Source of the DNA: Candidatus Nitrosopumilus sp. SW
Lineage (GTDB): Archaea; Thermoproteota; Nitrososphaeria; Nitrososphaerales; Nitrosopumilaceae
Length of the DNA: 64,000 nucleotides
Direction: 5' to 3'
Assembly: GCF_006740685.1 (NCBI RefSeq)
Contig: NZ_CP035425.1
Span: 1,031,687 to 1,095,686, forward strand
Of this stretch, positions 8,626-18,800 are shown in pieces. Made by a program: the position numbers and the translations under genes. The notes beneath the pieces were generated by a model. It did no database searches and had not been told where the DNA came from. It was given only the letters and a program-made list of their open reading frames with translations. Numbering within the stretch: the stretch's first letter is position 1; each line of letters begins with the position of its first letter.

Positions 8626-9822
8626 TTGAGATCATTGCAAATTGGTCTCTTAGGTAAAGCAAATGTAGGAAAATCTACTTTTTTCTCTGCTGCGACTGAA
8701 ACTCCTGTACCCTCAGGAAATTTTCCATTTACAACAATTGAACCCAATATTGGAGTTGCATATGTAAAAGCTGATTGTGCTTGTAAGCATTTCAAAATTG
8801 AACATCAAAATGATCTTTGTATTAATGGAACTCGATTTATTCCTGTAAAACTTATTGATATTGCTGGATTAGTTCCAGGAGCTCATGAAGGAAAAGGTTT
8901 GGGAAATCAATTTCTTGATGATGCAAGACAAGCTGAAGTTTTGATTCATGTTGTTGACATTGCTGGTACCACTGATATTCAAGGACAACCTGTACCTCCT
9001 GGAACTCATAACCCCCTTGAAGACGTAGAGTTTGTTCAAGCTGAATTTGATTTGTGGTTTGCTGATATTTTAAAACGTGAATGGGATAAAATTACAAGAG
9101 AGATTCATCAGAAAAGAGCAAAACTTACAGATGGAATTGCAAAACGATTTACAGGTTTAGGCATCAAAGACTTTCAAGTACAAGATGTATTGCAAAAACT
9201 AGGTTTTATCTCAAGAGATCCAAAGGAATGGACTGAAGATGATATTGTTGAATTTGCACGAGAATTGAGAAAAAACACAAAACCCATGATTATTGCTGCA
9301 AATAAAGCTGATTTGTGTCCTGATCTTGAAATCATAAAAAAAATTAATGACAATGTAATTCCTTGTAGTGCAGAAACTGAATTATTGCTAAGAAAAGCAT
9401 CAAAGGCCGGAATAGTGAATTATTCGTCTGGTGATGAGGGATTTACAATTGCAGAAGGAAAAGAGGTTGCTCCTCCGCAACAAAAGGCACTTGATTTGGT
9501 CAAATCTGTTTTTGAAAAAATTCCTTCCACTGGAATTCAAAAAATTCTCAACACCGCAGTTTTTGATTCATTGAATTTCATAGTAGTCTATCCAGTTGAA
9601 GATGAAACAAAACTTACCAACAAAGACGGCATTATTCTTCCTGATACAAAATTACTTCCTCAAGATTCTACTGCAAAAGATCTGGCTGGATTGATTCATG
9701 CCGATATTGCAAAGGGATTCTTGCATGCAATTGACTGTAAAACAAAACAGAGAATCAGTGGTGACCAGAAACTAAAAAATGGTGATGTGATTAAAATTGT
9801 ATCAACACTAAGTAGGGGATAA
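8626..9822 (+). CDS. YchF/OLA1-family translation-associated P-loop NTPase
   Basis: 398 residues. The G1 loop GKANVGKST and the segment SGNFPFTTIEPN (P-loop plus switch I) are at the N terminus. The G3-type DIAGLVPGAHEGKGLG and the G4 position NKADLC follow, and a C-terminal TGS domain ends in NGDVIKIVSTLSRG. The combination is that of archaeal/eukaryotic Obg-like ATPases, thought to act on or near the ribosome. The start is TTG at 8626; an alternative TTG at 8635 would put the methionine directly before the P-loop strand. The Kae1 gene begins 1 nt after its stop, so the two are co-transcribed. Confidence 0.88.
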   Translation: MRSLQIGLLGKANVGKSTFFSAATETPVPSGNFPFTTIEPNIGVAYVKADCACKHFKIEHQNDLCINGTRFIPVKLIDIAGLVPGAHEGKGLGNQFLDDARQAEVLIHVVDIAGTTDIQGQPVPPGTHNPLEDVEFVQAEFDLWFADILKREWDKITREIHQKRAKLTDGIAKRFTGLGIKDFQVQDVLQKLGFISRDPKEWTEDDIVEFARELRKNTKPMIIAANKADLCPDLEIIKKINDNVIPCSAETELLLRKASKAGIVNYSSGDEGFTIAEGKEVAPPQQKALDLVKSVFEKIPSTGIQKILNTAVFDSLNFIVVYPVEDETKLTNKDGIILPDTKLLPQDSTAKDLAGLIHADIAKGFLHAIDCKTKQRISGDQKLKNGDVIKIVSTLSRG

Positions 9823-9823
9823 T

Positions 9824-10807
9824 ATGCTAGGATTGGGAATTGAAAGCACTGCTCATACTTTTTCTTGTGCAGTTATAGAAAAAAAAGGAAAAAAAGGAAA
9901 AATTTTGTCTGATGTTAGGAAAATATATCGTCCTGCTGATGGCGAAGGCATTCATCCACGAGAGGCCTCAAGACATCATATTGAAAACAGTTCTTTGGTT
10001 TTGTCTGAATGCCTTGATGAAGCAAATATCAAAGTCAATGATTTAGATATTGTTTCTTATGCTGGCGGTCCTGGTTTAGGACCATGTTTGCGTGTTGGGG
10101 CTGTCGTTGCAAGATCACTTGCATCTTTCTACAAAATTCCAATATATCCTGTCAATCATGCATTAGGTCACATTGAATTGGGAAAACTATTGACTGGTGC
10201 AAGTAATCCTCTAGTCCTTTTGGTATCTGGAGGTCATACAATGCTTTTGGCATTTCTCAATAAACAGTGGAGAGTATTTGGTGAAACCTTGGATATTACT
10301 TTGGGACAATTACTTGATCAGTTTGGCAGATCTATTGGGTTTGCTTCTCCATGTGGAAAAAATATTGAAGAATTGGCAACAACATCTTCAAACTATGTAA
10401 CATTGCCCTATTCTGTTAAAGGAAATGATGTTTCATTTTCTGGATTATTATCTGCAACAAAATCTGTAGCAAAAAAAAGTAAAGTTGACGCATGTTATTC
10501 TCTTCAAGAAACTGCTTTTGCAATGATTGCAGAAGCTGTAGAGCGTGCACTATCTTTTACAAGAAAGAAAGAACTAATGATTGTAGGTGGTGTAGCAGCT
10601 AACAAGAGATTGTCTGAAATGTTGCAAGACGTGTGTAAACGACATGGTGCAAAATTTTATGTCGTCCCTTTGAAATATGCTGGAGATTGTGGTAGTCAAA
10701 TATGTTGGACAGGACTTTTGGAATCTCAAATCAAAAAGGGCGTTTCACTAAAAGATACTTTTGTTACTCAATCTTGGAGATTGGACACTGTTAAAGTAAA
10801 TTACTAA
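9824..10807 (+). CDS. kae1: KEOPS subunit Kae1 (tRNA t6A threonylcarbamoyl transferase)
   Basis: 327 residues of the TsaD/Kae1/Qri7 family (ASKHA fold). GIESTAHTFS at the N terminus starts the nucleotide-binding domain, and VNHALGH supplies the metal-binding histidines H112 and H116. SGGHTMLL and GGVAANKRL are further family signatures. It transfers the threonylcarbamoyl group to A37 of ANN-decoding tRNAs as catalytic subunit of KEOPS. In many euryarchaea Kae1 and Bud32 are fused; here they are separate, with an opposite-strand gene between them. Confidence 0.95.
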   Translation: MLGLGIESTAHTFSCAVIEKKGKKGKILSDVRKIYRPADGEGIHPREASRHHIENSSLVLSECLDEANIKVNDLDIVSYAGGPGLGPCLRVGAVVARSLASFYKIPIYPVNHALGHIELGKLLTGASNPLVLLVSGGHTMLLAFLNKQWRVFGETLDITLGQLLDQFGRSIGFASPCGKNIEELATTSSNYVTLPYSVKGNDVSFSGLLSATKSVAKKSKVDACYSLQETAFAMIAEAVERALSFTRKKELMIVGGVAANKRLSEMLQDVCKRHGAKFYVVPLKYAGDCGSQICWTGLLESQIKKGVSLKDTFVTQSWRLDTVKVNY

Positions 10808-11127
10808 TTTTTGTAATTTTCAATTGCCTCATCAATACCTTTGAGCCAATTTTTTGTGTTAAACACACCAAACTTGTATGTCTTTTCATCTTCATCTGTT
10901 TTTACAATAAAACATACTTTTTTCATTAGTAATCCCTCTTTCCATGTTTTAGTTACGTTGTCTAATGTTACATCTAAGATAGTGTCTCCCATGTGTTTTG
11001 AAAAATCCATCATTCTTGCTCTGGTCTTGTCAAAAGCTAATCTCTTGTTAGTTAATGTAAGAATTCCTGAGCCTAAAACATCTTCACTACAATCTTCTTG
11101 CTTTAGTCTTTTTTCTCCGTCTTCCAT
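10804..11127 (-). CDS. Small GRAM/PH-like domain protein
   Basis: 107 residues, soluble. The segment GSGILTLTNKRLAFD, followed by beta strands and a C-terminal amphipathic helix, matches the GRAM/bacterial-PH pattern in which a beta-barrel is capped by a helix. Such domains bind lipids or proteins; no specific function can be given. It overlaps the last bases of kae1 in convergent orientation and is divergent from bud32 (gap about 37 bp). Its placement between two KEOPS genes on the other strand is unusual but may be incidental. Confidence 0.7.
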   Translation of the reverse strand: MEDGEKRLKQEDCSEDVLGSGILTLTNKRLAFDKTRARMMDFSKHMGDTILDVTLDNVTKTWKEGLLMKKVCFIVKTDEDEKTYKFGVFNTKNWLKGIDEAIENYKN

Positions 11128-11164
11128 GATTAATTTTTATTGAATTCATTTGAATATAACGGTA

Positions 11165-11785
11165 ATGAAATTAATCAAAAAAGGTGCAGAAGCTGATATC
11201 TATCAAACTATGTGGCAAAATTCTAATGCTATTTTAAAAATTAGGAAGACAAAAAATTATAGAAACTCTTCTCTTGATTCAAAAATCCGTAAACAACGAA
11301 CAATTAAAGAATCTCAAATTATTTCACAAGTAAAATCATTTGGTATTCCTGCACCTCTCGTCTATTTTGTAAATTTAAAAAACACCTCAATCATTATGCA
11401 AGAAATTCCTGGAAAACCTGTTCATGATTTATCTGAATCAAAGATAATTCAACTATCTAAAACAATTGGAAAATTAGTTGGAATGCTTCACAAAAACGGC
11501 ATTATGCATGGCGATTTGACTACATCAAATTTTATCTTCTTCAAAAATGATGTCTATGTAATTGATTTTGGTTTGTCACAAAACACTATCAAGCCTGAAG
11601 ATCATGCAGTTGATCTGAGATTAATTAAGGAAATCCTAAACAGTGCTCATGCAAAAATCATGATTCCTGCTTGGAAAAACTTTCTACTTGGATACAAATC
11701 TGTAGTTGGTAACGTAGATTATGTGAAAATTACTAAATTGGTATCAGATATAGAAAGTCGTGGTAGGTATGCACAAGTTGTTTGA
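11165..11785 (+). CDS. bud32: KEOPS subunit Bud32 (small atypical kinase/ATPase)
   Basis: About 206 residues, the usual size of stand-alone Bud32. Kinase motifs are visible: KKGAEADIY (glycine-loop equivalent), ILKIRKTKNYR with the ATP-binding lysine and the family's RxxKxYR-like signature, catalytic HGDLTTSNF, and DFGLS. Bud32 activates Kae1 in t6A synthesis through ATPase activity. I place the start at ATG 11165 because the N terminus MKLIKKGAEADIY matches family starts; an upstream TTG at 11150 would add five residues. The 3' end overlaps the next gene by 17 nt. Confidence 0.92.
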   Translation: MKLIKKGAEADIYQTMWQNSNAILKIRKTKNYRNSSLDSKIRKQRTIKESQIISQVKSFGIPAPLVYFVNLKNTSIIMQEIPGKPVHDLSESKIIQLSKTIGKLVGMLHKNGIMHGDLTTSNFIFFKNDVYVIDFGLSQNTIKPEDHAVDLRLIKEILNSAHAKIMIPAWKNFLLGYKSVVGNVDYVKITKLVSDIESRGRYAQVV

Positions 11786-12335
11786 TCTATATTTTGTATC
11801 CTCAAATCCCCACAAATACAAAGAAGCTAAAAACATTCTAGATTCATTTGGAATAAAACTAGGTTTTCTAAAATTAGATTTAGAAGAAATTCAATCTACT
11901 TCTCTAAAAGATATTGCAGAAAAAAAAGCAAAAGATGCTTTTTCAAAATCTAAAAAACCAATAATTATAGAAGATGATGGATTGTTCATAGATTCTTTGA
12001 ATGGTTTTCCAGGTCCTTACTCTTCATACGTGTTCAAAACAATCGGCAACAAAGGAATCCTGAAACTTGTTTCATCAAAAAGAAAAGCAAAATTTGTTTC
12101 AATCATCACTTATTGTGATAAAAAAACTCTTGAATCATTTGATGCGAAACTAGATGGTATCATCTCAAAATCTCAAAAAGGTAAAGGTTGGGGATATGAT
12201 CCAATATTCATTCCAAAAAATTCTAGAAAAACTTTTGCAGAAATTGAAAATAAAAATAAATTATCTCACAGATTCAAAGCATTGAAAAAATTTTCTAACT
12301 GGTATTTACATAAGCTGGAATCCAGCGGTCGATAA
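11769..12335 (+). CDS. rdgB: XTP/dITP pyrophosphatase (RdgB/HAM1)
   Basis: About 188 residues. The N-terminal FVSSNPHKYKEAKNIL is the nucleotide-binding signature of the Ham1 family; IEDDGLFIDSLNGFPGPYSS and GWGYDPIFIP are the other two signature blocks. It hydrolyses non-canonical purine nucleoside triphosphates so they are not built into DNA or RNA. ATG 11769 lies inside the end of bud32 with a GGTAGGT stretch just upstream; a GTG at 11760 is in frame. The 3' end overlaps taw1 tail-to-tail by 41 bp. Confidence 0.92.
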   Translation: MHKLFDLYFVSSNPHKYKEAKNILDSFGIKLGFLKLDLEEIQSTSLKDIAEKKAKDAFSKSKKPIIIEDDGLFIDSLNGFPGPYSSYVFKTIGNKGILKLVSSKRKAKFVSIITYCDKKTLESFDAKLDGIISKSQKGKGWGYDPIFIPKNSRKTFAEIENKNKLSHRFKALKKFSNWYLHKLESSGR

Positions 12336-13323
12336 ATCTTTCATTATTTTGTAGGATTGAAATTCTTGAAACAAAACTTTCATCCATTACTGAAAATATC
12401 TTACTTTGTTTTGCAACTTTTTCGCTAAATCTTTTTACTTCTTCCATCTCTAACATGTTTGAATGCTCTAATCTGTTAGTGGAACGTCCAATATGCATGT
12501 AAGATTTTATTTCAATAAAATGTGGACTAGATTCTCTAAACATTTTGGCAAATGCTGGAATCATATCCATTCTATCATTATAACCTCTAATCAGAGTTAT
12601 ACGTAGAACAGTTCTTGTATTGAGATGTTTTAACATACCAAGTGTTCTGTTCCATCTTTCCCATGAATCATCATACTTTGGTTTGTTAATTTTTAAAAAT
12701 GATTCATAGTCTGCAGCATTAGTTGATAAATACAATTGTGTTGGAAGTGCATCTTCATCTTGAAGTCTTTGAATCATGTCTGGTTCTTGACCATTAGTAA
12801 CAAGAAAAATTGATTTTGTTGCTTCAAGTGATTTTAGATATTTTATCAATTCTGGTAATTTGGGATACATTGTTGGTTCCCCTGAGAGTGAAATTGCATA
12901 GTGACTAGGAAGTAATGATTCATCTAATCTTTCTTTGTCATTTCTTGAATCTCCATAATACCCATTGATCAGTTTTTTTCTTTCGGCCATTAGTTTAGTT
13001 AAGATTTCTTCAGGTTCTGCAACTTGTTCTGGTTTCATTTCTAATGAATCATAAAACTCCATTGGCCTCCAACAATATACGCAACGGTTTTCACAATGCA
13101 TTCCAGCCGGAGAAAACTCCATACATCTGTGAGTTGAAATCCCATAAAACTTGTGTTTGTAACAACTGCCTTCATGTTTGAATGATTTTTTCGTCCAATG
13201 ACATAGTTCTACAGTAGAATGATCAGAAACACCATACTTTGCTTTTTTTAATTGTTCAGAAATTGCAGGTTTGATCTGAATTAGTTGTTCTTCTCCTTCA
13301 ACTACTTCGCCTGAACAACTCAT
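12295..13323 (-). CDS. taw1: Radical SAM tRNA-4-demethylwyosine synthase Taw1 (TYW1)
   Basis: 342 residues. The radical SAM cluster is C77-x3-C81-x2-C84 in MHCENRCVYC. Upstream there is the second-cluster motif characteristic of TYW1: C41-x12-C54-x12-C67. The enzyme condenses pyruvate-derived carbon with N1-methylguanosine-37 of tRNA-Phe to make the tricyclic wyosine base. The archaeal form lacks the flavodoxin domain of yeast TYW1, as here. The gene overlaps rdgB at its 3' end. Its start is followed by a 138-bp gap before the first TSP3 gene, which runs the other way. Confidence 0.94.
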   Translation of the reverse strand: MSCSGEVVEGEEQLIQIKPAISEQLKKAKYGVSDHSTVELCHWTKKSFKHEGSCYKHKFYGISTHRCMEFSPAGMHCENRCVYCWRPMEFYDSLEMKPEQVAEPEEILTKLMAERKKLINGYYGDSRNDKERLDESLLPSHYAISLSGEPTMYPKLPELIKYLKSLEATKSIFLVTNGQEPDMIQRLQDEDALPTQLYLSTNAADYESFLKINKPKYDDSWERWNRTLGMLKHLNTRTVLRITLIRGYNDRMDMIPAFAKMFRESSPHFIEIKSYMHIGRSTNRLEHSNMLEMEEVKRFSEKVAKQSKIFSVMDESFVSRISILQNNERFIDRWIPAYVNTS

Positions 13324-13461
13324 AAGTCCAGATCTTGTTTTGGTTTACTTAAATTGATCGAGTTTTTTGTCAAGGATTGAAAATTTTCCCAAATCCTTTG
13401 ATAATTTTGGTCAAATTTAGAGTGAGGTTTAATAACTGGATCCTCAGGAATATTTTAGGCA

Positions 13462-15897
13462 TTGAAGAAAATACACACTTTACCATTTCTATTGTTACTA
13501 TTAACGACTCTAACTAGCATGCCCATCAATCCTGCATTTGCAGCAGGTGACTTGGACAATGATGGCGTTGATGACGCTGTTGATGCCTGTCCTAATTTAC
13601 GTGAAGATTATGAAGGTACTATAGATGGTTGTCCGTCAAACTTTGTCCCATGGTATGATGAAGACTATGATGGAATAGAAGACCATATTGATCAATGTCC
13701 AAATCTTAGAGAACATTACAATTTATTCCAGGATGAAGATGGTTGTCCCGACATTAATCCTAAGGGTGGACCAGGTGGATTACCTGACTCTGATGGTGAT
13801 GGATTTGTTGACACTGTTGATAATTGTCCAACACAACCTGAAACCTTTAACGGTGTTTTAGATACTGATGGCTGTCCTGATGATTATGGTTCTGGTGACC
13901 GTGATAGAGATGGGGTACCTGATGCAGTTGATCAATGTCCACTAAGTCCTGAAACTTATAACAAATTCAAAGACTTGGATGGTTGTCCTGATTCTGTTAC
14001 TGATCTTGCTTTTGTTGACACTGATAATGATGGAATACAAGACTCAATAGACTTGTGTCCAACAGAACCTGAAGTGTATAATGATTACAGAGATACTGAT
14101 GGCTGTCCTGATATTGCACTAGATTCTGATTTTGTTGATACTGATGGTGATGGTATTGCAAATCAATTTGATATTTGTCCTACTGATCCTGAAACTTTCA
14201 ATCGCTTTGCTGATTATGATGGTTGTCCGGACTCTATTCCTTCATTTGCTGGTTCTCTAAATGATGCAGATGGTGATAGAATAATGGATGTTGATGATGC
14301 ATGTCCGCTAGAACCTGAAAGATACAACAGCTTCCAAGATGAAGATGGTTGTCCAGACATTCCTCCTTACTCAAGTGATGTTGATTCAGATGGTGATGGA
14401 ATTCCAAATAGTATTGATCAATGTCCAAATGTAAAAGAAACTTACAATAAATTCAAAGACTTGGATGGTTGTCCTGACTTTGTTGCAGATAACAAAGGAA
14501 CAACTGATTCAGATGGTGATGGAATTATAGACAACAATGATTTGTGCCCAAACCAACCTGAAATATTTAATGGCTTCCAAGATAGAGACGGTTGTCCTGA
14601 TCTTTCTGGATTTGGAGATCGTGATTTAGATGGAGTTCTTGACGCATATGATGAATGTCCAACTGCAAAAGAAACTTACAATAAATTCCAGGATCTTGAC
14701 GGTTGTCCTGATTCACTTTCTGGATTTTCAGTATTTGACTTTGATGGTGACGGAATTGCTGATTTGAATGATCAATGTCCTCTAGAACCTGAAACCGTAA
14801 ATGGATATCATGATCAAGATGGCTGTCCTGATATAGCTGTTATTGATTCAGATGGTGACGGAATTAGAGATTCATTAGATCAATGTCCTTCGACTGCTGA
14901 AACTTGGAACAGATACAATGATGAAGATGGCTGTCCTGATAGTGCTTCTGATCTTGATTCAGACTTTGATGGTATTCCTGATATTGTAGATGAATGTCCA
15001 TTAGACAGAGAACGATACAATGGCTTCCAAGATGAAGATGGCTGTCCTGACTATCCTGATTTCCTTACTGACATAGACTCTGACTTTGATGGATTGATTG
15101 ATTCATTAGATAAATGTCCACTTATTCCAGAAACTTACAATAAATTCCAAGATGAAGATGGTTGTCCTGATTCTGTAGCTGATAACAAAGGCTCTCCGGA
15201 TTCAGACAATGACGGAATTAATGATTACAATGATCATTGTCCAAATCAACCAGAAACCTATAATGGAATTCTTGATCTTGACGGTTGTCCAGATGACTAT
15301 ATCTTAAGTCATGACAGAGACCAAGATGGTATTCCTGATGCAATTGATGCCTGTCCAACTGCAAAAGAGACTTGGAATAAATTCCAAGATGATGACGGTT
15401 GTCCTGATACAATATCCGAATCATTTGTAGTTGATTCAGACAATGACGGTATTCCTGATATTGATGATGACTGTCCGCTAGTTGCAGAAAATTACAACGG
15501 CTTCCAAGATGATGACGGTTGCCCAGATATCGATGACACTCAACCTGACTCAGATGGTGATGGTGTACCAGATGTAATGGATATGTGTCCAACCCAAAAC
15601 GAAACCTGGAATAGGTATGTAGACTATGACGGTTGTCCAGATGTTCTTCCACTTGGAAATATGGTAATTGACAATGATGAAGATGGAATAAATGACGATG
15701 TTGATTTATGTCCAAATCTTAAAGAATCTTGGAACAAGTACAATGATCATGACGGTTGCCCAGATATTGCTCCTGAACAATCAAGATACAAACATGATGC
15801 TGATTTAGATGACATTATCAATGAGAATGATATGTGTCCACTAGAACCAGAGGACTATGACGGTGACAGAGACACTGACGGATGTCCTGACAATTAG
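13462..15897 (+). CDS. Secreted thrombospondin type 3 repeat protein, 20 repeats
   Basis: 811 residues: a signal peptide of ~27 residues (MKKIHTLPFLLLLLTTL...AFAA), then only TSP3-type repeats to the end. Each unit has a DxDxDGxxDxxDxCP calcium loop and a second half (E.YN.F.D.DGCPD) with its own cysteine, so two cysteines per repeat, probably disulfide-bonded outside the cell. I count 20 units; related units recur every six (3-9-15, 4-10-16, 5-11-17, 6-12-18), showing a six-repeat block. The start codon is TTG. The protein is extremely acidic and should form a calcium-dependent rod on the cell surface. Function (adhesion, surface layer, calcium storage) is not shown by the sequence. Confidence 0.88.
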   Translation: MKKIHTLPFLLLLLTTLTSMPINPAFAAGDLDNDGVDDAVDACPNLREDYEGTIDGCPSNFVPWYDEDYDGIEDHIDQCPNLREHYNLFQDEDGCPDINPKGGPGGLPDSDGDGFVDTVDNCPTQPETFNGVLDTDGCPDDYGSGDRDRDGVPDAVDQCPLSPETYNKFKDLDGCPDSVTDLAFVDTDNDGIQDSIDLCPTEPEVYNDYRDTDGCPDIALDSDFVDTDGDGIANQFDICPTDPETFNRFADYDGCPDSIPSFAGSLNDADGDRIMDVDDACPLEPERYNSFQDEDGCPDIPPYSSDVDSDGDGIPNSIDQCPNVKETYNKFKDLDGCPDFVADNKGTTDSDGDGIIDNNDLCPNQPEIFNGFQDRDGCPDLSGFGDRDLDGVLDAYDECPTAKETYNKFQDLDGCPDSLSGFSVFDFDGDGIADLNDQCPLEPETVNGYHDQDGCPDIAVIDSDGDGIRDSLDQCPSTAETWNRYNDEDGCPDSASDLDSDFDGIPDIVDECPLDRERYNGFQDEDGCPDYPDFLTDIDSDFDGLIDSLDKCPLIPETYNKFQDEDGCPDSVADNKGSPDSDNDGINDYNDHCPNQPETYNGILDLDGCPDDYILSHDRDQDGIPDAIDACPTAKETWNKFQDDDGCPDTISESFVVDSDNDGIPDIDDDCPLVAENYNGFQDDDGCPDIDDTQPDSDGDGVPDVMDMCPTQNETWNRYVDYDGCPDVLPLGNMVIDNDEDGINDDVDLCPNLKESWNKYNDHDGCPDIAPEQSRYKHDADLDDIINENDMCPLEPEDYDGDRDTDGCPDN

Positions 15898-18800
15898 GTG
15901 TTCGTAAAATGAAGCAACAATATCTTTTAGGATTTTTACTTTTACTCACCCTAACTATTGGAATGGCACCAAGCAGTGTCTTTGCAAATGAGGCAATTGA
16001 TTCTGATGGTGATGGTGTTCCAAATGCAATTGATGAATGTCCTCATCTCTTAGAAGACTATGATCCTCAATACGGTAACAACATTGACGGTTGTCCTGCA
16101 GACTTTGTTCCTTGGTATGATGCTGATTATGACGGTGTTCAAGACCATGTTGATAATTGTCCTACTGTAAAAGAAACTTACAATAGATTCCAAGATGAAG
16201 ACGGTTGTCCTGACTTGTCTCCTTACACTGATGCCGGTATTGCTGACTCTGATGGAGATGGCTTTCCTGATTATCTAGATTTGTGTCCAACACAACCTGA
16301 AACATTTAACGGAATTGATGACACTGATGGCTGTCCTGATGATGATCATTCTGTAATTGATAGTGATCAAGATGGAATCTCTGATGGCAAAGATTCCTGT
16401 CCACTAGATCCTGAAACTTACAATCAATTCCAAGACCATGACGGTTGTCCTGACTCTGTTGATGACGCATTATCTGGATACACATTCCCTGACACTGACG
16501 GTGATGGAATTGAAGACAGATGGGATTCATGCATTTTTGAGCCAGAAAACTATAACAATAATTTAGATTGGGACGGTTGTCCAGATATTCCTGGAGTAAC
16601 AAATCCTGAAGCTCCTGATACTGATTTTGATGGAATTCCTGATGACAAAGATGCATGTCCTCTAGACCGTGAAAATTATAACAAATTTGAAGACTCTGAC
16701 GGTTGTCCAGATGTAGTTCAACATATGATATTTGGCGATTATGATGGTGATGGAATCCCTGATCAAGATGATTTATGTCCATACAGTCCTGAAACTTATA
16801 ACAAATTCCAAGATGAAGACGGTTGTCCTGATTTAGTAGCTGATAACAAATTATCTGTAGATACTGATGGTGATGGAATTATTGACAATATAGACCTGTG
16901 TCCGACACAACCTGAAACTTACAATGGTATTCTAGACACTGACGGTTGTCCTGACAGTTCACTTTACAGATACGATGCAGACATGGATGGAATTTTAGAT
17001 AATGATGATGCATGTCCACTAGAACCTGAAACTTACAACTTGTATCTAGACACTGACGGTTGTCCTGACTCTGTTGATGACGCATTATCTGGATATACAT
17101 TCCCTGACACTGATGGTGATGGAATTGAAGACAGATGGGATTCATGTATCTATGAGCCTGAAAACTTTAACGGATTCTTAGATGATGACGGTTGTCCTGA
17201 AACTTTGGGCACCACTGCTGGTGATATGATTGATTCTGATTATGACGGTCTTGCAGACCACTTGGACCAATGTCCAACTATTGCTGAAAGATATAATAAA
17301 TTCCAAGATGAAGACGGTTGTCCTGATAGTATTATTCACCAAACAATAGGTGACTCTGATGGCGATGGTATCTATGATGATGTTGACCAATGTCCAACTG
17401 CAAAAGAGACCTACAACAAATACATGGACACTGATGGTTGTCCTGATTTCATTGCAGATAATAAGCTCTCAGCAGATACTGATGGTGATGGAATTCTTGA
17501 TTATCTAGACTTGTGTCCAACACAGCCTGAAACCTACAATGGATTCCAAGACTCTGACGGTTGTCCTGACAGTTCTGTGTCTACCCTTGATTCAGACATG
17601 GATGGAATTTTAGATATTAATGATGCATGTCCACTAGAACCTGAAACTTACAACAGATACCTAGACTCTGATGGTTGTCCTGACTCTGTTGATAGTACAG
17701 CCTCAACTTACACATTCCCTGACACTGACGGTGATGGAATTGAAGACAGATGGGATGCATGTATCTATGAACCCGAAAACTATAACAATAATTTAGATTG
17801 GGACGGTTGTCCTGATACTCTAGGTGCAGAATCTACTACTCCTGTTTATGCTGACTCTGATGGCGATGGATATCCTGATGCTGTAGATTCCTGTCCAACA
17901 GAATCTGAAACTTGGAACAAATACCTAGACTCTGACGGTTGTCCAGACATTGCTCCAGAACAACAAAGATTTGTCCATGATGATGATCTAGATGACATCA
18001 TTAACGACGAAGACTTGTGTCCACTTGATCCTGAAGATTATGACGGTGATAGAGACACTGACGGTTGTCCTGATCCATAGGTCTAATTGAATTTCTAATA
18101 TTTCAAAAGAACCTATTTAACGTGAGACTTAATAAATACTTGATAATAGCGGAATCAGGAAACTATGAAACAATATCTTTTAGGATTTTTACTTTTACTC
18201 ACCCTAACTATTGGAATGGCACCAAGCAGTGTCTTTGCAAATGAGACAATTGATTCAGATGGTGATGGTGTTCCAAATGCCGTCGATTTTTGTCCTCATC
18301 TCTTAGAAGACTATGATCCTCAATACGGTAACAACATTGACGGTTGTCCTGCAGACTTTGTTCCTTGGTATGATGCTGATTATGACGGTATACAAGATCA
18401 CCTTGACAACTGTCCTACTGTAAAAGAAAATTACAATAAATTCCAAGATGAAGACGGTTGTCCTGACTTGTCTCCTGACGGTGATGGTGGAATTGTGGAC
18501 TCTGATGGTGACGGATATCCTGATTATCTAGACTTGTGCCCATCACAACCTGAAACATTTAACGGAATTGATGATACTGACGGTTGTCCTGACGATGAAC
18601 ACAATTTACTAGACCGTGATCAAGATGGCATCTCTGATAGCAAGGATTCTTGTCCACTAGAACCTGAAACTTATAACTTGTATCTGGACACTGACGGTTG
18701 TCCTGACTCTGTTGATTCCACAGCTTCTATCTATGAATTCCCAGATACTGATGGTGATGGAATTGACGATAGATGGGATCAATGTCTAAACGAGCCTGAA

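Noticed and set aside
13800-17390. Long open frames on the minus strand inside the TSP3 genes (His/Gln/Leu-rich)
   Set aside because: They are mirror images of the repetitive Asp/Gly/Cys codons on the plus strand; no ribosome binding sites, starts or protein-like composition.
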